Shown piece after piece: positions 1 to 7,041 of a DNA stretch of 64,000 nucleotides (the first letter of the stretch is position 1; each line of letters opens with the position of its first letter). The notes under the pieces are model-generated. The model searched no databases and had not been told where the DNA came from. It saw nothing but the letters and a program-made list of their open reading frames with translations. Location of the stretch: assembly GCF_902859725.1 (NCBI RefSeq), contig NZ_CADIJP010000001.1, positions 124,001-188,000 of the forward strand. Reading direction: 5' to 3'. This stretch comes from Achromobacter mucicolens. GTDB taxonomy: Bacteria; Pseudomonadota; Gammaproteobacteria; Burkholderiales; Burkholderiaceae_B. The position numbers and the translations under genes were made by a program.

Positions 1-2
1 AA

Positions 3-440
3 GCGGGATATGCGTTCAAGCCCTTCGCTGCCGGTTCCGCGTTGGGTGCGATGGTCGTCGTGCCGCAAGCGCAAGTGGCCTACACGCGATACGACGCCCA
101 GGACGCGGTGCTGCCCAGCATGACGCTGAACAACTCGCCCGCCAGTTCGGTCACTTCGCGCGTGGGTGTCCGCGCGTACCCGCTTGGCATCGACGCCGCC
201 ACGTCCCCGGTGCGGCCTTACGTCGAAGCCAATTGGCTGCACAACTCGGGCAGCGCGAAAGCCAACGTGGGCGCATCGACCTTCCAGGCAACGCCCATGC
301 GCGACGCCGCTGAACTGCGAATCGGCGTGGCAGGCAATGTCCGCGAGTCGTGGCAGGTTAGCGGCGAGCTCTTTGGCCAGGCTGGAAACGGCGGTCAGCG
401 GGGCTACGGCGGCATGTTGAACGTCGGGTATCGCTGGTAA
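3..440 (+). CDS. Autotransporter outer-membrane beta-domain, C-terminal part (5' end outside window)
   Basis: The reading frame is open from base 3, so the start lies upstream and only about 145 residues are visible. The visible part has alternating hydrophobic/polar strands, a segment reading AGYAFKPFAAGSALGAMVVV, a short PYVEANWLHN motif and a final strand ending GYRW. A terminal aromatic residue is the usual recognition signal for the BAM complex. This is the pattern of the AIDA/pertactin-type translocator barrel, which inserts in the outer membrane and exports an N-terminal passenger. The passenger is not in the window, so its function cannot be stated. No downstream partner is evident; the next gene is convergent. 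Confidence 0.75.
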   Translation, partial: AGYAFKPFAAGSALGAMVVVPQAQVAYTRYDAQDAVLPSMTLNNSPASSVTSRVGVRAYPLGIDAATSPVRPYVEANWLHNSGSAKANVGASTFQATPMRDAAELRIGVAGNVRESWQVSGELFGQAGNGGQRGYGGMLNVGYRW

Positions 441-523
441 CCACAAGCCGCACGGACCGGGCCATGCAGGTGGCCGGTGACAGCCGGGGCTGTCTGCGCT
501 CCCACGTCAGGCACCCCGGCGAT

Positions 524-1369
524 TCACGCCGCGCGCTTGTTGAAGATCACCAGCGACACGCCGGTCAGCACTAGCGCCGACGCCGCGATCAGCAACGCGG
601 TCATCGGTTCGTCCAGGAACACCGTCCCGCCCAACGCCGCCAGCACAGGCACGCTGAGCTGTACGGTGGCAGCGCGCGTCACGGTCAACTGCTTGAGCGC
701 GGCGTACCAAAGGATGTAGCCCAGCCCCGAGGTCACCGCGCCGGAGGCGACTGCGTAGGCCGCGCCTGCGGTATCGAACCGAACGTGGGAGGCGGCGAAC
801 TGCGCGAGCAGCAGCGCCACCGCGACGGGCGCTGCCCGGATGAAATTTCCCGCTGTCGCGGCGGCCGGGTTCTTCGCGCCTCGGCCCAACAGCGAATAGA
901 TGCTCCATGCCACCCCGGACAGAATCATCAGCAATCCGTAAAACACCGGTGGCGCATTGGCGCTGGGCCACATCAACGCGACGAGTCCGGCGATCGCCAG
1001 CGCCGTGCCTGCCCATTGCATCGCCGCCAACCGTTCCCCGGCCACGAGGCCATACAGAATCATGCTGATTTGAATGGCCCCGAAAAGGAGCAGCGCGCCC
1101 GTGCCCGCAGCCACATGCGTATAGGCATACGAGAACGCGAGCGCATAACCCACCAGCGCCAGCGCGCCCGCCCACGTGCCTTCGACACGCCCGGTCTGCC
1201 GGCGAAGCGCCATCAAGAAGCACAGCATCAGCGCGCCCGACACGATGCGGATGGCAAAGAAAGTGGTGGGATCAATGGCAGTCTGCTTGAGCGCAACCCG
1301 GCAAAGCAGTGAGTTGCCGGCAAAGGCCAGCATGGCCAATAGGGTGAGCGCGAAGAGGCGGAAGGTCAT
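524..1369 (-). CDS. EamA-family (DMT superfamily) inner-membrane transporter
   Basis: The 281-residue protein is almost wholly hydrophobic, with about ten membrane segments arranged as two EamA repeats. It starts MTFRLFALTLLAMLAFAGNS and has the family-typical LGYILWYAALKQLTVTRAA near the end of repeat two. EamA proteins export amino acids or other small metabolites; the substrate here is not readable. I placed the start at the ATG at 1369 because the frame upstream is the antisense of the neighbouring regulator and not membrane-like. It begins 26 bases after the LysR gene stop on the same strand, so the two probably share a transcript and the regulator may control this exporter. Confidence 0.85.
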   Translation of the reverse strand: MTFRLFALTLLAMLAFAGNSLLCRVALKQTAIDPTTFFAIRIVSGALMLCFLMALRRQTGRVEGTWAGALALVGYALAFSYAYTHVAAGTGALLLFGAIQISMILYGLVAGERLAAMQWAGTALAIAGLVALMWPSANAPPVFYGLLMILSGVAWSIYSLLGRGAKNPAAATAGNFIRAAPVAVALLLAQFAASHVRFDTAGAAYAVASGAVTSGLGYILWYAALKQLTVTRAATVQLSVPVLAALGGTVFLDEPMTALLIAASALVLTGVSLVIFNKRAA

Positions 1370-1395
1370 GGCGAAGGACGCGGCTGCCGCTTCCT

Positions 1396-2289
1396 TTACT
1401 GCGCGGCCTGGGCGGTTTCGCGGAACCGCTGCACCAGCGCGGACCCATCCTCCGAACGATACGCGAGCAATACCTGGCTTTGCGCATCCGGCGTGTCCAG
1501 TTCGCGGTAGGCCACGCCGGGAATGCCCGTCTTCATGTAGGTGTCGGGCAGGATCGAGATGCCCATTCCTGCCGCCACCAGGCCAATGATCGTCGCGCCT
1601 TCGCGCGCTTCCTGCCCCACTTGCGGGGCAAAGCCCGCGCGGCTGGCCAGCACGCCCACGTGGTCGAACAAGCCGCAGCCCAGCCCGCGCGGGAACAGGA
1701 TGAAGGACTCGTCCGCCAGGTCGGTCATCGACAACGGCGCGTTGCGGCGCGCCAGCGGATGCGATTGGGGCAGGGCGGCCATGAGCCGGTCGGTCCATAG
1801 CGGCAGCGTCGCGATATTGGGCGGCGGCACGAACAGGATGGACGGGCGCAGAAAGCCCACGTCGATATCCTTGGACGCGAGCGCGCGCAGTTGCTGTCCG
1901 GTCGACTGGTGACTCAAGTCCACACCTACGCCCGGAAAATCCGTGCGAAAGGCGTGCACGATGCGAGGGAACGCGTCGAACATCGGCACAGACGCCGTGA
2001 ATGCCACGCGGATCTCGCCGGTTTCACCCAGCGCGGACTGCCGCACGACCTCGCCCGCGCGTTCCAGATGCGCCAGCGCGCGGCGCGCCTGGTCCAGAAA
2101 CAACGCGCCCGCCTGCGTCAGTTCCACGCTGCGACTTGTGCGCGTCAAGAGCGGCGACCCCAGCTCTTCTTCCAGCGCCTTGATCTGCAGGCTGAGCGGA
2201 GGCTGGCTGACATGCAGCCGGCGCGCGGCCTGGCTGAAGCTCAGTTCCTCGGCGACGGCGACGAAGTAACGCAGTTGGCGAAAATCCAT
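1396..2289 (-). CDS. LysR-family transcriptional regulator
   Basis: The 297-residue protein starts MDFRQLRYFVAVAEELSFSQ. The N-terminal winged helix-turn-helix contains AARRLHVSQPPLSLQIKALE (about residues 18-37), followed by a periplasmic-binding-like effector domain from about residue 90. The ATG at 2289 is chosen because it begins the canonical LysR N-terminus; the longer upstream frame has no such signal. It lies 110 bases from the divergent Bug-galB-galC operon, the usual geometry for a LysR regulator that controls its divergent neighbour, so it may respond to an aromatic ring-cleavage intermediate. That effector is inference only. The EamA gene follows closely downstream. Confidence 0.9.
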   Translation of the reverse strand: MDFRQLRYFVAVAEELSFSQAARRLHVSQPPLSLQIKALEEELGSPLLTRTSRSVELTQAGALFLDQARRALAHLERAGEVVRQSALGETGEIRVAFTASVPMFDAFPRIVHAFRTDFPGVGVDLSHQSTGQQLRALASKDIDVGFLRPSILFVPPPNIATLPLWTDRLMAALPQSHPLARRNAPLSMTDLADESFILFPRGLGCGLFDHVGVLASRAGFAPQVGQEAREGATIIGLVAAGMGISILPDTYMKTGIPGVAYRELDTPDAQSQVLLAYRSEDGSALVQRFRETAQAAQ

Positions 2290-2399
2290 ATCGATTTGGA
2301 AAGCAAATAGATCGTCGTGGAAAACGGTATTGGACGGTATGAGTGTACAGCGCGCATCATGCCCCCATACCAACACGCATAACGACGCAGGAGACAACC

Positions 2400-3404
2400 A
2401 TGAAGGCTTACGCGCCGTCCCGGTCCCGCCGCACCTTTGCCGCCGCCGCAGCAGTAAGCGCCCTGATGGCCGCGATGCTGGCACCGCTGCCGGCAGCCGC
2501 CCAGGGCGCCTATTCCGACAAGCCGATCCGCATCGTGGTGCCTTACGCCGCGGGTGGCGGCGTCGACATCGTTACCCGCCTGGTCAGCCAGAAAATGGGC
2601 GACGCGCTGAAGCAGACGATCATCGTCGACAACCGCCCCGGCGCGGCGACGAACATCGGCATGGACGCGGTGGCGCGCGCCCCGGCGGACGGCTACACGC
2701 TGCTGACCGCATCGAACACGCTGGCCGCCAACGGCGCGCTGTTCTCCAAGCTGACCTTTGACCCCGCGCGCGACTTCACGCCGGTGGGCGCGATCGGTTA
2801 TGCGCCGCTGGCGGTGGTGGTGCCCGTCGAATCGTCGTTCAAGACCTTGAAGGATCTGACCGACTACGGCCGCGCGAACCCGGACAAGCTGACCTACGCG
2901 TCGGCCGGCAATGGCAGCTCGGGCCATCTGGCCAGCGAACTGCTCAAGCGCGAGAGCGGCATGAAGGCGCTGCACGTGCCGTACAAGGGCGGATCGCCCG
3001 CCGTGACGGATCTGTTGGGACAGCGGATCTCCTTCATGTCCATCAATCCGCTGGAAGTCGTCTCACACGTCAAGGCGGGCAAGCTGCGCGCGCTGGCCGT
3101 GCTGGACGACGAGCCGGCGAGCATGCTGCCCGATGTGCCGACCGTGGTGTCGCAAGGCCTGCCGGGCGCGATGGCCACGGTGTGGTGGGGGCTCATCGGC
3201 CCCAAGGATCTGCCGCCCGACGTCACCGCAAAGCTCAACGCCGCGCTGCAATCCGCGCTGAATGACCCCGACGTGAAAAAGCGCTTTGCCGAGATGGGCG
3301 CGGTGGTCACGCCCGGCACGGACAAGCAGTTTGGCGAATTCGTGGCGGCTGAGACCACCAAATGGACGAAGGTCATCCAGGACGCGGGCATCAAGGCCGA
3401 TTGA
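2400..3404 (+). CDS. Bug/TctC-family tripartite tricarboxylate transporter substrate-binding protein
   Basis: The 334-residue periplasmic binding protein has a twin-arginine-containing n-region (SRSRR) and hydrophobic core ending PAAAQG, giving a signal peptide of about 38 residues. Hallmarks of the family are DKPIRIVVPYAAGGGVDIV, VDNRPGAATNIG, PADGYTLL, HVPYKGGSPAVTDLLGQ and AGKLRALAV. Family members bind carboxylates with water-mediated contacts in the two-lobed cleft. The start is the ATG at 2400, eight bases after a GGAG motif. No TctA or TctB gene is nearby. It precedes galB and galC on the same strand (66-base gap to galB), suggesting capture of a substrate or intermediate of that pathway. 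Confidence 0.92.
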   Translation: MKAYAPSRSRRTFAAAAAVSALMAAMLAPLPAAAQGAYSDKPIRIVVPYAAGGGVDIVTRLVSQKMGDALKQTIIVDNRPGAATNIGMDAVARAPADGYTLLTASNTLAANGALFSKLTFDPARDFTPVGAIGYAPLAVVVPVESSFKTLKDLTDYGRANPDKLTYASAGNGSSGHLASELLKRESGMKALHVPYKGGSPAVTDLLGQRISFMSINPLEVVSHVKAGKLRALAVLDDEPASMLPDVPTVVSQGLPGAMATVWWGLIGPKDLPPDVTAKLNAALQSALNDPDVKKRFAEMGAVVTPGTDKQFGEFVAAETTKWTKVIQDAGIKAD

Positions 3405-3470
3405 TGGTCTTTGCGCCAGCCCGGGGCCGCGGCGCGGTCCGCGGGCGAAATACTGCATAAAGGAACTGAA

Positions 3471-4190
3471 ATGGAACGGCAAAAGAACGCGCTGGTCGTC
3501 AGCGCGCACTCCGCGGACTTCGTCTGGCGCGCGGGTGGCGCCATCGCGCTGTACGCCAAGCGCGGCTGGAAAATCACCGTGGTGTGCCTGTCGTTTGGCG
3601 AACGCGGCGAATCGGCCAAGCTGTGGAAGCAGCCCGGCATGACGCTGGAGCGGGTCAAGGCCGACCGCCGCGACGAAGCGCGCCTGGCCGCCGGCATCCT
3701 GGGCGCCGACATCCGCTTCATGGACTGCGGCGACTATCCCTTGCGCGTATCGGACGAAGCGCTGTTCGAGCTGGTGGACGTCTACCGCGAATTGCAGCCG
3801 GAGTTCGTGCTGACGCATTCGCAGAAAGACCCGTACAACTTCGACCACCCGCTGGCGACCCATGTGGCGCAGGAAGCCCGCGTGATCGCGCAGGCGCATG
3901 GGCATCATCCCGAGCAAGCGGTGCTGGGCGCACCGCCCGTATTCCTCTTTGAGCCGCATCAGCCCGAACAGTGCGAATGGAAGCCCGAAGTGCTGCTCGA
4001 TATCTCCGAAGTCTGGGACCAGAAGCGCCGGGCCTTTGAGACCATGGCCGCGCAGGAACACCTGTGGGAGTACTACACCCGCGTCGCCCTGCAACGCGGC
4101 GTGCAGGCGTCGCGCAACTCGAACCTGAAGATCAAGTACGCCGAGGGCTACCAGCGCGTGTTCCCGCAGGTCACCGGAGAATTGGCATGA
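3471..4190 (+). CDS. galB: 4-oxalomesaconate hydratase-like protein (PIG-L/LmbE fold)
   Basis: The 239-residue protein has the LmbE/PIG-L fold, but the usual HPDDE motif reads [14 protein letters not shown]. That variant, with the following [18 protein letters not shown] stretch, is what I recall for GalB, the Zn-dependent 4-oxalomesaconate hydratase of gallate degradation, rather than for sugar deacetylases. Further family sites are [15 protein letters not shown] and a C-terminal QRGVQASRN. Its product, 4-carboxy-4-hydroxy-2-oxoadipate, is the substrate of the enzyme encoded next. The ATG at 3471 follows an AAGGAA motif. The stop overlaps the next start by four bases (ATGA), so translation is probably coupled. 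A generic PIG-L deacetylase is the alternative. Confidence 0.82.
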   Translation: MERQKNALVVSAHSADFVWRAGGAIALYAKRGWKITVVCLSFGERGESAKLWKQPGMTLERVKADRRDEARLAAGILGADIRFMDCGDYPLRVSDEALFELVDVYRELQPEFVLTHSQKDPYNFDHPLATHVAQEARVIAQAHGHHPEQAVLGAPPVFLFEPHQPEQCEWKPEVLLDISEVWDQKRRAFETMAAQEHLWEYYTRVALQRGVQASRNSNLKIKYAEGYQRVFPQVTGELA

Positions 4191-4876
4191 GCCTCGCGGT
4201 CAGGAACATCGAGCGGGCGGACAGCACGGTCATCGCACGCCTGGCGTCGGCAGGCGTTGCCACCGCGCATGAAGCGCAGCAGCGCACGGGCCTGTTGCAG
4301 CCCACTCTGCGGCCCATCTACGCTGGCGCATCCATCGCGGGCAGTGCGATCACGGTGCTGGCGCAGCCGGGCGACAACTGGATGCTGCACGTCGCCATTG
4401 AACTCTGCCGCCCTGGCGACATTGTCGTCGTGGCCTGCGCGTCGGCGAGCGAAGACGGCATGTTCGGAGAACTGCTGGCCACCTCCATGCGCGCTCGCGG
4501 CGTGCAAGGACTGGTGATCGACGCGGGCTGCCGCGATGTCGCCGCGTTGAAGGACATGCAGTTTCCGGTGTGGTCCAAGTGCGTATCGGCCAAGGGCACG
4601 GTCAAGGCAACCCCGGGATCGGTGAACGTGCCGGTCGTGTGCGCGGGGGCGCTGGTGCAACCCGGGGATGTCGTCATTGCCGACGATGACGGCGTGTGCA
4701 TCGTGCCGCGTGCGCGGGCGGAGCAAGTGGCCGATGCCTGCGACGCGCGCCTGCGCAACGAGGCAGACAAGCGCAAGCGGCTGGCCGCCGGGGAACTGGG
4801 GCTGGATATTTACGGTATGCGCGAAAAGCTGGCGGCAGCCGGGCTGGTGTACGTGGACCGCACCCCGGGGGGGTGA
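4187..4876 (+). CDS. galC: 4-carboxy-4-hydroxy-2-oxoadipate (CHA/HMG) aldolase, RraA-like fold
   Basis: The 229-residue protein of the RraA-like family carries the signatures of class II HMG/CHA aldolases (LigK/ProA/GalC). These are [16 protein letters not shown] near the N-terminus, [12 protein letters not shown], the catalytic GCRD (Arg-Asp pair) after [22 protein letters not shown], and [11 protein letters not shown] at the C-terminus. The enzyme cleaves 4-carboxy-4-hydroxy-2-oxoadipate to pyruvate and oxaloacetate with a divalent metal, the last step of protocatechuate 4,5-cleavage and gallate degradation. It overlaps galB by four bases, and the hydratase-aldolase order matches two consecutive pathway steps. 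No ring-cleavage dioxygenase or tautomerase gene is present in the window. Confidence 0.87.
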   Translation: MSLAVRNIERADSTVIARLASAGVATAHEAQQRTGLLQPTLRPIYAGASIAGSAITVLAQPGDNWMLHVAIELCRPGDIVVVACASASEDGMFGELLATSMRARGVQGLVIDAGCRDVAALKDMQFPVWSKCVSAKGTVKATPGSVNVPVVCAGALVQPGDVVIADDDGVCIVPRARAEQVADACDARLRNEADKRKRLAAGELGLDIYGMREKLAAAGLVYVDRTPGG

Positions 4877-4904
4877 AACGCCGACGCTGCTTACAGGGTG
4901 GGCG

Positions 4905-5201
4905 TTAGCGCTGCCCTTGCGCGTCCACCGGTCCGGTCACGGTAATCACCAACGGAACGCCATTGATTTCGCGGGGCAGGCGCGCCGCGACGTTGGCGTC
5001 CGTCACGCCCACGGCAAGCGCTTCTTCGCCGGGGCGGCCCGTGGTGACGCCCACCGAGACGACGCCCGGCGTGGCAAGCAGCCTTGCTTCCTCGCTGGCG
5101 AGTGTCTGACCAGCGGCGCTGGCCGCCTGCGTTTTATCCGGGTTGTATTCGACGGCGCCTGCGCCGGAGAAGTCGGGTCCGGGTTTTCGTGTGTCGCTCA
5201 T
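4905..5201 (-). CDS. Small companion protein of the Nal1-like protease (unknown function)
   Basis: The 98-residue hydrophilic protein starts MSDTRKPGPDF at the ATG at 5201, preceded by a GAGGAG motif. It has no signal peptide or membrane segment. The C-terminal half (TPGVVSVGVTTG, then ARLPREINGVPLVITVTG) repeats the pattern of the region before the catalytic domain in the adjacent protease (GIVGVGIG ... PVLTIF ... VPVQQVPVGVVDA). It thus resembles a stand-alone copy of a Nal1-like N-terminal domain. It lies 75 bases after the protease gene on the same strand, so co-transcription is likely. A regulatory or chaperone role toward the protease is inference only. Confidence 0.65.
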   Translation of the reverse strand: MSDTRKPGPDFSGAGAVEYNPDKTQAASAAGQTLASEEARLLATPGVVSVGVTTGRPGEEALAVGVTDANVAARLPREINGVPLVITVTGPVDAQGQR

Positions 5202-5276
5202 GGCTCCAACTCCTCGTGCTTCGGATATGGCTTGATAAGCGGCCGCCCTGGTTGCGCAGGGCGGCCGGAACGTCAA

Positions 5277-6461
5277 TCAGGGCAATAGCCTGATGTTCAG
5301 TGCGGACAGCACGGACGCAATCGGATTGGCAAACGTCGTGCCGCCGCCGCCCGCAAACAGCAAAGCGACGGGTCGCACCCCGGATGCCCAGTGCCAGATC
5401 AGCGAGCCGGAATCGCCGCCCGCGGAGAACGGGTTGGCGTTGACGGACTGAATGGCAATCTGATTACGGAACAGCGCGACGCGGCCGCCGCCATAATTGA
5501 CGTTAACCGACACGCCAATCTGTGTCACGCGGCCCTGAGTCAGACCCGTGGTACGGCCGCTTTTGCCGACGATCAGCCCCAGCGACGCGGCAAGCGGCGC
5601 CGTGCCGGTTTTGTAATACGCGGCGCTGCCCCCCGATAAATAATATTGATCACCGCGGATACGCTCGTGCCACGCCCAGCCGAATGCGGCGTCCACAAAA
5701 TTCGCCGCGCCGCCAAATGCAATGGGAACCCAGCGTGCCAGCACGGCAATCTGATCACCCGGATGCCGGCCACCGTCCGCCGTCCCCGGCTGGATGATGC
5801 TGTCGTTCACGCTGGCGACGTTGGAGTTGGCCAGCACGTGGTTGTTGCTGAGGATCAGATGGCGATTGGTCCATGGCGCCGTCAGCCCGATCGCCCGGCT
5901 TCCGAGCGTACCTGCCGTGACGTTGACGTGACCGACCGACACGCCGGCAGGCGCGGGCCGATGGCGCGCGCGATGCGAATACGCATCCACCACGCCCACC
6001 GGCACCTGCTGCACCGGCACACTCGATAGGGCGCGTGTACCTGCCGCCTGCGCCACCTGGCCAAGCACCGCCTCCTGCGGCATGGCGCTCTCGGTGAAGA
6101 TCGTCAGCACGGGCTCACCGGGCCCGCCCGGTCCGAATGTGACATTGGTGGGGTCCGGCAATCCTATGCCGACCCCGACGATGCCTTCGGAAGAGCCAGC
6201 ATCCGAAAGCGTCCGGAATTCGCCGGACGCGGTCAGCAACTGCGCCTCGATCGCGTCCCGCAGCGCCAGCAGATCATTGGATACGCCCGCTTCGGCAAAT
6301 ACGGCTTGTTGTTCCGCCTCTTGGCCCAGCGCTTCGAGCCCGGCGGCGTCAGAGTCCGGGTTCTCGGGCGCCCCGGAAGCGGACTTGCCGTTGGCCGGCC
6401 CGCCTTGGTCTTCTTCGCCCGGGTTGTCCACCCGTGGGGTGTTGTTGTTCTTTCCTGACAT
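5277..6461 (-). CDS. Nal1-like trypsin-fold serine protease
   Basis: The 394-residue protein has a polar, Gly/Pro/Glu-rich N-terminus (about residues 1-50), a helical stretch, a GIVGVGIG-containing domain (about 90-165) and a trypsin-like catalytic domain. The triad can be read as His208 (LSNNHVLAN), Asp257 (NFVDAAFG) and Ser351 (AGGDSGSL). KSGRTTGLTQGRV and FANPIASVLSAL near the end are typical of bacterial Nal1-like proteases. There is no signal peptide, so it is either cytoplasmic or exported by an unusual route. The ATG at 6461 is chosen because GGAGGA lies eight bases upstream; a TTG fifteen bases further up would leave that site inside the gene. Its target is unknown. Confidence 0.8.
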   Translation of the reverse strand: MSGKNNNTPRVDNPGEEDQGGPANGKSASGAPENPDSDAAGLEALGQEAEQQAVFAEAGVSNDLLALRDAIEAQLLTASGEFRTLSDAGSSEGIVGVGIGLPDPTNVTFGPGGPGEPVLTIFTESAMPQEAVLGQVAQAAGTRALSSVPVQQVPVGVVDAYSHRARHRPAPAGVSVGHVNVTAGTLGSRAIGLTAPWTNRHLILSNNHVLANSNVASVNDSIIQPGTADGGRHPGDQIAVLARWVPIAFGGAANFVDAAFGWAWHERIRGDQYYLSGGSAAYYKTGTAPLAASLGLIVGKSGRTTGLTQGRVTQIGVSVNVNYGGGRVALFRNQIAIQSVNANPFSAGGDSGSLIWHWASGVRPVALLFAGGGGTTFANPIASVLSALNIRLLP

Positions 6462-6869
6462 GACAGTGTCCTCCAACTGATTGGGTAAGCGTTAGCTAGA
6501 ACCGTGTGATTGCCACTAAATGGTTTGTCGATGGCTCCTTGTGATGGATGGCCGGTCTGGCCGGACAAAGGCAGCCCCAGCCCGCGGGCGCGCCTTGCGG
6601 CAAGCGCACCTGGCAGTTGGCGGCGGGCGGATCGGGGCTGGAGAGAAATGTCGGGGAGGGGCTCGGAGGGGGGCGGCAGGGCTGGACGCCGCGCCACCGG
6701 CGTGTGCTGCGGCAGCCCGACGGCTATCGGCCGCGGCGTTCCGCAGGAAGGGGAAACGCGCGGCAGTTCGCCCGATGCGCGGGCTGCCAGGCGTTTCAAG
6801 CCGCAGGATCTGGCGGCGGATTAGGCCTTTTGAGCGGTCATGCGGCCATTATTTGACGGTGCCCCGCGC

Positions 6870-6898
6870 TTTGGTATGGACAACTTTTGGTATGGACA
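6870..6898. repeat. Two tandem copies of a 13-base repeat (TTTGGTATGGACA)
   Basis: TTTGGTATGGACA occurs at 6870-6882 and again at 6886-6898, a period of 16 bases. It lies about 90 bases upstream of the Fur-box-like site. It may be a simple duplication or a binding site for an additional regulator of the receptor operon. Confidence 0.5.
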
Positions 6899-6984
6899 TC
6901 AAGCGATTGGCGGTGGCGGATGAGATCCGGATCCCGCGACATTGATGCGTCCGCACCACATCCAGACAAACCCCCGTGGCGATA

Positions 6985-7003
6985 TGTAATAAGAATGCTT
7001 ATC
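6985..7003. promoter_or_regulatory. Fur-box-like operator upstream of the TonB receptor
   Basis: The site contains the perfect inverted repeat ATAAG-N4-CTTAT (6989-7002). The 19-base stretch matches the classical Fur consensus GATAATGATAATCATTATC at 13 of 19 positions by my count. It ends 38 bases before the receptor start, a normal position for iron-dependent repression. The receptor's function in iron uptake fits this. Confidence 0.6.
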
Positions 7004-7041
7004 ATGCGCGTTTTACATAAAAGAACGCATGGGGTGGGGCT

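Larger units (their letters stand above)
6462..7041. other. Long intergenic region between the protease gene and the TonB receptor gene
   Basis: This 580-base gap holds no reading frame I can support. Several frames are open only because of the high G+C content and translate to Arg/Ala/Gly-rich sequence without motifs. The right end holds two copies of a 13-base repeat (6870-6898) and a Fur-box-like palindrome (6985-7003). The left end must contain the protease promoter. Confidence 0.6.

Noticed and set aside
6510-6945. Open frames in all three plus-strand phases of the long gap before the TonB receptor
   Set aside because: They translate to Arg/Ala/Gly-rich sequence with no motif and no ribosome site, as expected by chance in very G+C-rich DNA.
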